Part shown: positions 15,775-23,204 of the stretch, in pieces
Layout of the letters: every line of letters starts with the position of its first letter
Numbering within the stretch: position 1 is the first letter of the stretch
NCBI GenBank assembly: GCA_945911685.1
Contig: CAMEAW010000021.1
Coordinates: 1-33,459 of the forward strand
Direction of reading: 5' to 3'
DNA length: 33,459 nt
DNA from: Bordetella parapertussis
Lineage (GTDB): Bacteria > Pseudomonadota > Gammaproteobacteria > Burkholderiales > Burkholderiaceae_B
The notes under the pieces: generated by a model
The model's input: only the letters and a program-made list of their open reading frames with translations
The model's database searches: none
What the model was told of the DNA's origin: nothing
Program-made: the position numbers and the translations under genes

Positions 15775-17262
15775 TTAGTCTTTGAATGCCTGCGCAATCT
15801 CGTGAAAGGTGTCGGTTTCGCACAAAAAAGCCTCGACCACGAGTGGGTCGAACTGGGTTTCTTTTTTTTCAGTGATGAACTGTACTGCGCTCTCGTGCGT
15901 CCAGTTCTTTTTGTAGACTCTTTCGGATACCAAGGCTTCGTAGACATCAGCCAGGGCCATGATGCGGGCTTCAAGTGGGATTTTTTCGCCTTGCAAGCCT
16001 CTTGGATAGCCTTCGCCGTTCCACCATTCGTGGTGCCCGCCAGCGATATTTTTTGCCACGGTGATCAGTTGGTTCTGTTCTTCTCCGCGTTTGGTTGCAG
16101 AGAGTGTATTTTCACCGATGAGGGCATGTGTCTTCATGACCTGCCACTCATCCTCGGTTAAGCGTCCGGGCTTTAACAAAATGTTGTCAGGGATGCCGAC
16201 TTTGCCAATATCGTGCAAGGGTGCGGCCTTAAACATGGTGTCGATGTCAGTATCGCTTAGCGCTTCAAGATAATGTCCTAAAGTACGCAGTCGAAGCGCA
16301 AGTGTTTTGACATAACGTTGCGTACGCAAAATGTGCTGCCCAGTTTCATTGTCTCGCGCGAGCGCGATGGCGTTCAGCGTAGACAACATTTGCTCTTCGA
16401 GATAATCCGATTTTTGATGTGCGAGGTCAAGTAACTGGGTTTGTGCCTGCATTAACAAGGATTTTTGCAGTTCAAGCTCAGAGACATCCACGTGTGTGTA
16501 GATGGTGTCTTGATGCACTGTTTTTGAGGTAATCACACGTATCGTGCGCTTTCCAGGCAAGGTGAGGTCAAAGGGCGTACCCGAAAAGTTGAAATGTTCG
16601 ATCAAGTCAGCTTGCGGTGTCTTTTGTGCTTGCGCCTCGTGACTGCTTTCTCGTTGCCATGCTTGGTCATATACATAAAAAAATGAGAGGTTCAGGCTTG
16701 TTTGTCTGTCGCGACAGCCATAGATATCAACAAAGGCCTGATTGACCCATTTCAGCCTGCCATCATGGTCACAGATCATGACGCCATCGGGTAAACGATC
16801 AAGAAGCTGGGCTGTCTCATCCGAGATCACAGTTTTTGCTTGTAGCGTCTGGGCGCGTCGCTCATGATGCGCCAGCTTCTCTGCGCTCCATATGCGCACG
16901 CGCTGACCATTCGGCAGAGGCAAAGACGACACGTGTACGCGTTGATCGCGGTGGTCAAAGCTGTAGGGGCGCATCTGTGCGTGATGCCGGTCGATACCCA
17001 TCGAAATGAATTGCTCGATGTTGGGTAAATCGGTAGGGCTTAGACGAGCTCGATAAAATCGCTGTAGATTATCGCGATAGGGCTCACCCTCGTACACGTT
17101 GCCCGCGTGCTCAGGAAACACCTCTAAAAAGGTACGGTTCCAGAACACCGTGCGATCTTGCTCGTCAAACACGCACATGGCCGCCTTGACGCCATCGAGT
17201 GTTTCACCGATTGTGCGTAAGAAATGGTGGTTGACTCGAAGCGACAGCGCAGATTTTGGCAT
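15775..17262 (-). CDS. PAS/HD-GYP protein, probable c-di-GMP phosphodiesterase
   Basis: The 495-residue protein starts with two PAS-like sensor regions: about 20-125 (AAMCVFDEQDRTVFWNRTF) and 150-265 (LLDRLPDGVMICDHDGRLKWVNQAF). A linking coiled region follows, then an HD-GYP domain from about 290. Catalytic features are complete: H310 (ETGQH), H350-D351 in HDIGKVGIP, H410-H411, GYP at 418-420 and D439. No membrane segment is evident, so it is probably a cytoplasmic sensor that hydrolyses c-di-GMP in response to a PAS signal. No ribosome-binding site is obvious before the ATG. It has no visible partner diguanylate cyclase here. Confidence 0.9.
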   Translation of the reverse strand: MPKSALSLRVNHHFLRTIGETLDGVKAAMCVFDEQDRTVFWNRTFLEVFPEHAGNVYEGEPYRDNLQRFYRARLSPTDLPNIEQFISMGIDRHHAQMRPYSFDHRDQRVHVSSLPLPNGQRVRIWSAEKLAHHERRAQTLQAKTVISDETAQLLDRLPDGVMICDHDGRLKWVNQAFVDIYGCRDRQTSLNLSFFYVYDQAWQRESSHEAQAQKTPQADLIEHFNFSGTPFDLTLPGKRTIRVITSKTVHQDTIYTHVDVSELELQKSLLMQAQTQLLDLAHQKSDYLEEQMLSTLNAIALARDNETGQHILRTQRYVKTLALRLRTLGHYLEALSDTDIDTMFKAAPLHDIGKVGIPDNILLKPGRLTEDEWQVMKTHALIGENTLSATKRGEEQNQLITVAKNIAGGHHEWWNGEGYPRGLQGEKIPLEARIMALADVYEALVSERVYKKNWTHESAVQFITEKKETQFDPLVVEAFLCETDTFHEIAQAFKD

Positions 17263-17332
17263 GGCGTTAAGTGCTTAGTTCATGCGACCGATGGTGTGAG
17301 GAGTTTAACGCGATTACGTTCCGGGTACCTTA

Positions 17333-18289
17333 CTACGGAACAAAGCCGCTGCTTTGTATCAACCGGGCCCAGCTTTGTGAGTAAGCGCGCTCGCGCTCGG
17401 CGATTATGGCCGACGGCATGAATTCAACCGTCAGGCCAAGACCCTGCAGGCGCTCGAGCACCTGCGGTTGGCGTAATACGCTTTCGATAGCGGTTGCATA
17501 GCGTGCGGTCACCTGTTGTGGTGTGCCGATCGGTGCAAAAATGCCGTAATAGGGCAGGTCTTCAAAGCCAGTGAGGCCAAGCTCGGCCAGTGTGGGTACC
17601 TCGGGTAGCAAGGCTTGCCGCTGTTGGCCCATGACCGCCAACATTCGCACCTTGCCCGCTTTGATGTGCTCAATAAAATCTGGCACTGACGCTACGCCCG
17701 CTGGGATCTGGTTGCCCAGCATATCGATCAGCATAGGTGCGCTACCGCGGTACGGAATCGGTTGTAAATATAGCTTAGCTTGTGCGGCGAGTACTTTCAC
17801 TAAAAATTCGGGCACCGAGGCCGGAGCAGGGATACCGATTGACAGACTCGCTTGGCCTTGCGCACGCATCCAGTCGAGGTACTGCGGGTACGTGTTGACT
17901 GGGGTACCTGGCGAGACGGCCAGACCATTGGCAAACGAGGCGAAACCTGCGACGGGCGTGAAATCTTGTTGAGGATTAAACCCGGGGTTTTTCAGCACAA
18001 GGGGCAAGATTGAAATGGTGTGGTCGTGCGATAAAAATAGTACCGAGCCGTCTTTAGGGGCCGCTTTGAGAGCTTGAGCCGCGATTTGCCCGCCTGCGCC
18101 GGCTTTGTTTTCGACGATAACGTTTGCGCCAAGGGCTGGGCTGAGTTGCTCGCCCAGCACGCGAGCGATCGCGTCGGTTCCGCCGCCCGCCGGAAACCCC
18201 ACCATCAAGCGTATGACAGAGGGCTGTGCCTGCGCTAGCACGTGGCACAGAGTGAGAGCCAAGCCAACGAGAGTTTGATTCACATTCAT
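17333..18289 (-). CDS. Bug/TctC-family periplasmic solute-binding protein 3
   Basis: A 318-residue Bug protein: signal peptide MNVNQTLVGLALTLCHVLAQAQ, then IRLMVGFPAGGGTDAIARVLG, ENKAGAGGQIAAQALKAAPKDG, and PYRGSAPMLIDMLGNQIPAG. The usual DGYTL is DGSVLFLS here. The ATG at 18289 gives a compact signal peptide; a TTG 30 bases upstream adds only polar residues. It lies alone between the HD-GYP and FKBP genes with no catabolic enzyme directly beside it, so its ligand cannot be guessed. Confidence 0.9.
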   Translation of the reverse strand: MNVNQTLVGLALTLCHVLAQAQPSVIRLMVGFPAGGGTDAIARVLGEQLSPALGANVIVENKAGAGGQIAAQALKAAPKDGSVLFLSHDHTISILPLVLKNPGFNPQQDFTPVAGFASFANGLAVSPGTPVNTYPQYLDWMRAQGQASLSIGIPAPASVPEFLVKVLAAQAKLYLQPIPYRGSAPMLIDMLGNQIPAGVASVPDFIEHIKAGKVRMLAVMGQQRQALLPEVPTLAELGLTGFEDLPYYGIFAPIGTPQQVTARYATAIESVLRQPQVLERLQGLGLTVEFMPSAIIAERERAYSQSWARLIQSSGFVP

Positions 18290-18442
18290 TTTTTTATTTG
18301 CCGCTGGTATGACGGTCAACCGTTGATTGTCAAACGACGGTTCCTTGCATGGCGATCAGTTTGTGCACTTCTTGAAGGCTTTCTTCAAGGAGGCACAAAC
18401 AACGCAAATAGGATCGTCTGCTAGCTTGCGGTCTGTCGCGCT

Positions 18443-18790
18443 TTACTCGACGCCGTGCAATTCGACCTCAAATACCAAGGTTGCGTTCGGGGGGATCACA
18501 CCGCCAGCACCCCGCGCGCCATAGCCCATCTCAGGGGGGATAATCAGCGTGCGCTTGCCACCGATCTTCATGCCTGCGACGCCTTCGTCCCAGCCTTTAA
18601 TGACGTGGCCAGCCGCGAGCGGGAAGTCAAACAATTGACCGCGGTCGAGCGAGCTATCAAACTTGGCGCCTTTTTGGTCTGCAGCGGCAGCGTCAAAGAG
18701 CCAGCCGGTGTAGTGCACCGACACATGTTTACCTGGGATTGCTTCTGCGCCAGTGCCCAGCGTTGTATCAATTTTTTGTAATTCAGTCAC
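18443..18790 (-). CDS. FKBP-type peptidyl-prolyl cis-trans isomerase
   Basis: A 115-residue single-domain FKBP. Conserved elements run through the whole protein: VHYTGWLFD near residue 26, [44 protein letters not shown], and the C-terminal [13 protein letters not shown]. It accelerates proline isomerisation during folding. There is no signal peptide, so it should be cytoplasmic. The start is a GTG at 18790 with AAAAGGT upstream; no ATG occurs before the conserved core. The length matches the short cytoplasmic FKBPs common in betaproteobacteria. Confidence 0.94.
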   Translation of the reverse strand: MTELQKIDTTLGTGAEAIPGKHVSVHYTGWLFDAAAADQKGAKFDSSLDRGQLFDFPLAAGHVIKGWDEGVAGMKIGGKRTLIIPPEMGYGARGAGGVIPPNATLVFEVELHGVE

Positions 18791-18884
18791 TTTAGGTTAC
18801 CTTTTGTAGACAGACTGGGTGACAGACCCAAGATCAGACCATTAGTATATTCCCGTTCATGACGTGGTAGTTCTGGTTATGATA

Positions 18885-18940
18885 AGGACTCGGTTCTTAA
18901 TGCTTAGGGCTCAGTGCTCAGCTCTTGGTTCTAAGTATCA
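18885..18940 (+). repeat. Degenerate 7-bp repeat array (x8) upstream of NIPSNAP gene
   Basis: Eight consecutive heptamers fit a loose AGtgCTt consensus, for example AGGACTC, GGTTCTT, AATGCTT, AGGGCTC, AGTGCTC and AGCTCTT. The array ends 45 bp before the NIPSNAP start, in its leader or promoter region. The periodicity is visible but the units are diverged. Confidence 0.5.
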
Positions 18941-18985
18941 AGAACAATCAATCAATAAAAATATCTACTATCAGGAGACAACCCC

Positions 18986-19312
18986 ATGATTTACGAACTT
19001 CGCGTCTATCACGCCGCCCCAGGTAAATTGCCTGCCCTAATCGAGCGTTTTGCCAATCATACGGTGCCAATCTGGAAAACCCACGATTTTCGTCCTGTAG
19101 GTTTTTGGACAGTCGATATCGGCGAAAACACCAATGATTTTTATTACATGCTCGAATGGGATGACATGAACCATCGAGATCGCGCCTCTGCCACGTTTAT
19201 GGCGGATCCAAAGTGGCTGGCTGCACGCGCCGCCTCTGAAAAAGACGGCGCCTTACTGGCCGGCGTTTCGCGCACAATTTTGAAGCCCACGGCGTTCTCA
19301 AACCTTAAGTAA
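18986..19312 (+). CDS. NIPSNAP-family protein
   Basis: A 108-residue protein of the NIPSNAP family (ferredoxin-like alpha/beta barrel domain). The opening MIYELRVYHAAPGKLPAL, the central VGFWTVDIG and YYMLEWDDM and the terminal S-RTILKPTAFS are characteristic. Bacterial NIPSNAP proteins have no firmly established reaction and often accompany catabolic enzymes. It has a strong ribosome-binding site (AGGAGA) and is followed after 28 bp by the mandelate-racemase-like gene, so the two are probably co-transcribed. Confidence 0.88.
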   Translation: MIYELRVYHAAPGKLPALIERFANHTVPIWKTHDFRPVGFWTVDIGENTNDFYYMLEWDDMNHRDRASATFMADPKWLAARAASEKDGALLAGVSRTILKPTAFSNLK

Positions 19313-19340
19313 CCTGCTGTTCGGCCATCGGAGGCAACCT

Positions 19341-20432
19341 ATGACGACGATTCATTCACTGACGGCACGTGCCGTGTTTGCACCCATCAAACGGCCTTTG
19401 CAAACGTCGACCGGCGCCGTCAGTAAAGCCCCGATGGTATTGCTTGACCTCACGACCTCTGACGGGGTGGTGGGGCGCAGTTATTTGTTTGCGGTTACAC
19501 CACTCGCGCTAAAGGCGCAGGTGGCTTTAATTGAAGATATGGCAAGCCTGTTGGTGGGTCAGCCCTTGGTCCCGTTTGAAATCGAACGACTGCTGACTCA
19601 GCGCTTCACGCTTCTCGGGGCGGTCGGCTTAGTCGGCATGGCCATCTCAGGAATCGACATGGCGGTTTGGGATGCGCTAGCCATACAAGCCAAACAACCC
19701 TTGGCTTGCCTCTTAGGTGGGCAACTCAAGCCTGTTACCGCCTATAACAGTTGCGGCTTAGGCCTGACAGGGCAACGCGCTGACGTAGCCGCGTTGGCGC
19801 GCGAGTCAAACGAACTCTTGGCGGGCGGATTTACGGGTATGAAGTTACGTCTGGGCTACGCTGACCTGAACGACGATGTTGCGGCTGTCAAAGCCGTGCA
19901 AAGTGCCTTGCCTGCGGGCGTTCGGCTGATGACCGATTACAACCAAGGCTTAGACCCCTCTGAGGCGATTCGCCGCGGGCATGCACTCGATGACTTGGGT
20001 TTAACCTGGATCGAAGAGCCCGTGCGGGCAGATGATCATGCGGGGTGTGCCCGAGTGGCAGCCGCTTTGAAAACCCCAGTGCAGATAGGTGAAAATTATT
20101 GGGGCTCGCGTGACATGTCGCGCGCCATTGCTGCGCAAGCAAGTGATTATGTGATGCCAGACCTAGAGCGCATTGGCGGTGTATCGGGCTGGCTGCGAGC
20201 CGCAGCAATCGCTGACGCTGCAGCCTTACCGATGTCGACCCATTTGTTTCCAGAGGTCAGCGCGCACCTGATGTGTGTCACACCAACCGCGCACTGGCTT
20301 GAGTATGTCGACTGGGCCAACCCAATTTTAAAGACCCCACTTGAGATTGTGGCGGGTCAAGCGGTGCTGCGCAACGAGCCCGGTTCAGGGATTCAGTGGG
20401 ACGAAGCGCAGGTTAAGAAATACGCGTATTAG
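19341..20432 (+). CDS. Mandelate racemase-like enolase-superfamily enzyme
   Basis: This 363-residue protein resembles Pseudomonas putida mandelate racemase over its full length (SYLFA-TPLALK, GIDMA-WDAL, DYNQ-LD, WIEEP, STHLF-E-SAHL, TPTAHWLE). Metal ligands D199, E225 and E251, the H301/D274 dyad and E321 align with a constant offset of four residues. The second lysine of the KxK motif (Lys166 in mandelate racemase) is arginine, R170 in GMKLRLG, while the first is kept as K168. The enzyme should abstract a proton alpha to a carboxylate, but a one-base reaction (dehydration, or different stereochemistry) is more likely than two-base racemisation. GGAGG precedes the ATG. Confidence 0.9.
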   Translation: MTTIHSLTARAVFAPIKRPLQTSTGAVSKAPMVLLDLTTSDGVVGRSYLFAVTPLALKAQVALIEDMASLLVGQPLVPFEIERLLTQRFTLLGAVGLVGMAISGIDMAVWDALAIQAKQPLACLLGGQLKPVTAYNSCGLGLTGQRADVAALARESNELLAGGFTGMKLRLGYADLNDDVAAVKAVQSALPAGVRLMTDYNQGLDPSEAIRRGHALDDLGLTWIEEPVRADDHAGCARVAAALKTPVQIGENYWGSRDMSRAIAAQASDYVMPDLERIGGVSGWLRAAAIADAAALPMSTHLFPEVSAHLMCVTPTAHWLEYVDWANPILKTPLEIVAGQAVLRNEPGSGIQWDEAQVKKYAY

Positions 20433-20454
20433 TTGAATATATGTTTTCGCGTAC

Positions 20455-20488
20455 CGCTCTTCAAGATACTGACTTGTCTTAAAGAGCG
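20455..20488. terminator. Possible hairpin terminator between convergent genes
   Basis: CGCTCTT (20455-20461) pairs with AAGAGCG (20482-20488), with an inner CAAG/CTTG stem offset by an asymmetric bulge. It lies between the convergent racemase-like and carboxymuconolactone-decarboxylase-like genes. No U-run follows, so the assignment is weak. Confidence 0.3.
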
Positions 20489-20513
20489 ATACTGATCCAC
20501 GTACCTAACCGGT

Positions 20514-21095
20514 TTAGGCCGAGCGCGCTTTTTCAGGGAAGGGCAAGGGCTTGCCGACAGGCACTGGCTCTTCGCCTAAGCTGAGCAGCATGGCGATGGT
20601 GACGTAGGTACCGGTCACGGCAATCACGTCGACGATTTGCTGTTCGCCCAAAATTGCTTTTGCGCTATTGAACAACTCATCGCTGATTTCATGGTTTTGA
20701 GTCATGGTGGTGCAAACGTCATATACAGCAGCTTCGTCGGGCTGCATATTACGCGGACGAATTCCTGCTTTGATATCGTCGGCAACATGTGCTGGCAAGC
20801 CTTCGCGCAAGGCAATCGGGTAATGAGCATGCCATTCAACTTGCGAGGTCCAGATGCGGGCTTGGATCAAAATCGCCAACTCGCTTAAACGCATTGGGAT
20901 TGAAGAGTTCCAACGCAGGTAATCGAGCATTTTTTTCATGCGATCGGCAAACACGGGGCTGCGCAGCATGACGTTGTAGGGGCCGGCTAACCCGACGCTC
21001 GAAATCTTTAGGATGTCGCCAGCCAAATCGCGCGCTTCGGGCGCAACAGTCTCAATTGTGAGTTGGGTAAAACGTTTTGAAGTAAAGGTTGCCAT
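20514..21095 (-). CDS. Carboxymuconolactone decarboxylase-like (AhpD-fold) protein
   Basis: A 193-residue helical protein of the carboxymuconolactone decarboxylase superfamily. The conserved part is LSELAILIQARIWTSQVEWHAHYPIALREGLP (about residues 75-106). The CxxC of AhpD-type peroxidases is absent from this segment, so disulfide reductase activity is not expected; E and H of EWHAH are the likely functional residues, as in many catabolic-operon members. The ATG at 21095 has GGAGA close by; a start 24 bases earlier lacks support. It is the last gene after the fourth Bug receptor, 54 bp downstream of it. Exact reaction unknown. Confidence 0.85.
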   Translation of the reverse strand: MATFTSKRFTQLTIETVAPEARDLAGDILKISSVGLAGPYNVMLRSPVFADRMKKMLDYLRWNSSIPMRLSELAILIQARIWTSQVEWHAHYPIALREGLPAHVADDIKAGIRPRNMQPDEAAVYDVCTTMTQNHEISDELFNSAKAILGEQQIVDVIAVTGTYVTIAMLLSLGEEPVPVGKPLPFPEKARSA

Positions 21096-21149
21096 ATGAT
21101 CTCCGTATAAGTGGGGCAATCATAGGCTAAAAATTCTTCGAATGCCCGC

Positions 21150-22139
21150 TTACTGAATGCTGGTTTTGGTGCGCTGCAAAAGAGTTTTGTATTGCGCCAT
21201 GTCTTTGGCCCATAGCGCACGCATCTCGCTGGGGCTCGAGGTCTTGACTTCCATGCCTTGTGCAGCCAGCGTCTCAACAATCTTTGGGGCGTTCGCAGCT
21301 TTGATGACGGCGGCATTGAGTTTCTCAATGATTGGCGCAGGCGTACCGCCCGGCGCGATTACGCCTTGCCAAGTGTAGGCTTCAAAGCCCGTTAGGCCAG
21401 CTTGTGCGACGGTGGGTGTCGTAGGTGTCGCCCGTGTAGGTTGGCTGCCCGTGGTAGCTAGTAACAGCAACCGGCCTTCTTTGATGTGATCCATATTGCC
21501 GACCAGCGAGGTAAACATCATGTCGACGCGACCTGCCAGCAAATCAATCAACGCAGGGCTGGCCCCCTTGTAGGCGACATGCACGATATCAATATCGGCA
21601 GCCACGCGAAATGCTTCGCCGGCAAGATGTTGAGCCGTGCCATTGCTTGATGAAGCAAAGTTAACTTTGCCTGGATGCTGTTTAGCATAAGCAATCAGTT
21701 TTTCTGTCGTGTCGAGTTGCGTTTGTGGAGCGACTAAAAGCCCCAAGGGTTGAATCGTTGTCAAACCAATCGGTTCAAAATCCTTGACTGGATCATACGT
21801 TGGCGTGTCGTGCAACAGAGGGGTGATCACAAACGCATTGGTACCAAACAGTAGGGTGTAACCATCAGGTGCGGCTTTGCGCAAAGCCTCTGTTGCCAAC
21901 AGAGTACCCCCGCCCGCACGGTTTTCAACCACAACCGTTTGCCCGAGCTGTAGCGAAAGTTCTTGTGCAAGCAGGCGCCCAACAATGTCGGTGGCGCCAC
22001 CTGGAGCGTACGCGATGAGCAGGCGCAGCGGCCGTGTTGGGTAGTTCGCAGTCGTTGTCGTTTGGGCAAAGCTGGGCACCGCCAAGAGGCTTAGGATCAG
22101 ACAAGACATAACCTGTCTTGCAATCAGTGAAAGGGTCAT
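21150..22139 (-). CDS. Bug/TctC-family periplasmic solute-binding protein 4
   Basis: A 329-residue Bug protein with signal peptide MTLSLIARQVMSCLILSLLAVPSFAQ and the motifs YPTRPLRLLIAYAPGGATDIVG, ENRAGGGTLLATEALRKAAPDGYTLLFGTN and VAYKGASPALIDLLAGRVDMM. It lies in a leftward run after the amidase and TauD-like genes (159-bp gap) and before the AhpD-fold gene (54 bp), so its ligand is plausibly an amide or acid handled by those enzymes. No membrane transport subunits are nearby. Confidence 0.93.
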   Translation of the reverse strand: MTLSLIARQVMSCLILSLLAVPSFAQTTTTANYPTRPLRLLIAYAPGGATDIVGRLLAQELSLQLGQTVVVENRAGGGTLLATEALRKAAPDGYTLLFGTNAFVITPLLHDTPTYDPVKDFEPIGLTTIQPLGLLVAPQTQLDTTEKLIAYAKQHPGKVNFASSSNGTAQHLAGEAFRVAADIDIVHVAYKGASPALIDLLAGRVDMMFTSLVGNMDHIKEGRLLLLATTGSQPTRATPTTPTVAQAGLTGFEAYTWQGVIAPGGTPAPIIEKLNAAVIKAANAPKIVETLAAQGMEVKTSSPSEMRALWAKDMAQYKTLLQRTKTSIQ

Positions 22140-22298
22140 GTGCGATCCAAGGTAAAAATGAGTTGAGCGTTCAAGGGTCGATAAAAAAATTGTTTGATCT
22201 GACCAGTAGTTCGTATCGAGGGCTAAGCTTTAGAGGCATCTTTTGTAAGAAGCCCATCCACAAGGCGCAACGAGAGCACTTCTAGCGTTTTGTCGAGA

Positions 22299-23204
22299 TC
22301 AGGCTGCCTTGAAAAATATCGGAGCGCGGGTACCTTGTGCCCCATAAAAATGCGTAGCCATGACCTGACAACGCCTGATGTAACGGTGCTCGTCTGGGCC
22401 GTAGTCTGCGACCGCGTTATGCATGGTGCCGATGTTATCCCACATCAACAGCGAATCTTTTTGCCAGCGGTAGGTATAAAGATATTTCTCTTGCATTTGC
22501 AATTCAAAAAGATAGTTCAGTACTTGGTCACTTTCTTGTTGACTCAGCTCGTTGATTTTCATGGCGTACCCAGGGTTGGCATACAGCACTTTTTTCTGCG
22601 TGATCGGGTGGGTCAAGAAAGTAGGGTGGGTGGCTGGAGGGCGTTTGCGTTTTTCGTCGTCACTGAGCGCAGGGCGGGTGCTACCTGGGCGACTGCGCAT
22701 CATGTCCCAAAACTTATTGAAGTCATGGGTGATCGTTGTTTGGGCGAGTCGTTCTTTCAACTCTTGGGGGATATCTTTGTACACAGCATGGGTATTGCGA
22801 AATTGCGTGGCACCTAAAGGTTGGCCCTCGCGTTGCGTGATAACGGTGCCGTGCAACACATTAGCAAACGCGATCATGTTTGAGTAGGACATATCGGTGT
22901 GCCAGGATTGCCCGGCATCACTGAGACCCAAAGGTTTTCCGTCTTGCATCATGTTCGACAAGATCATGACTTCAGGAAACCCCTCAGCCTGCGCCCGCCC
23001 GCCGGGGCTCACGTAGAGTTCTCCAAAGCGTTGGCTAAAGGCTTTGAGTTGCGCGGTCGTCAGCGTTTGATTCGGAAACTCTAAAACACCGTGATTGCCG
23101 AGCGCAAGTATCAATGTGTCGAATTCGGTATCGGTGAGTGGGCGGCTGAGATCGAGCGCCTGCACTAGTGCACCGAGTATCTGCCCTGTAGGAGTGATTT
23201 TCAT
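22299..23204 (-). CDS. TauD/TfdA-family Fe(II)/2-oxoglutarate dioxygenase
   Basis: A 301-residue non-heme iron dioxygenase. Iron ligands are H102 and D104 in SWHTDMSY and H262 in GTMHNAV; the arginine in RYIRRCQV (about 278) should bind 2-oxoglutarate. Family members hydroxylate a substrate and often release sulfite, a phenol or an aldehyde as they couple to 2-oxoglutarate decarboxylation. The start at 23204 overlaps the amidase stop as ATGA, which supports it over a TTG at 23228 and implies translational coupling. The pair suggests amide hydrolysis followed by hydroxylation; the substrate is unknown. Confidence 0.92.
   Translation of the reverse strand: MKITPTGQILGALVQALDLSRPLTDTEFDTLILALGNHGVLEFPNQTLTTAQLKAFSQRFGELYVSPGGRAQAEGFPEVMILSNMMQDGKPLGLSDAGQSWHTDMSYSNMIAFANVLHGTVITQREGQPLGATQFRNTHAVYKDIPQELKERLAQTTITHDFNKFWDMMRSRPGSTRPALSDDEKRKRPPATHPTFLTHPITQKKVLYANPGYAMKINELSQQESDQVLNYLFELQMQEKYLYTYRWQKDSLLMWDNIGTMHNAVADYGPDEHRYIRRCQVMATHFYGAQGTRAPIFFKAA

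Noticed and set aside
22200..22298. A coding-like minus-strand tail after the dioxygenase (about 25 open codons reading DLDKTLEVLSLRLVDGLLTK)
   Set aside because: It is out of frame with the dioxygenase, has no start codon or ribosome-binding site, and matches no family I recognise; a decayed gene remnant cannot be excluded.
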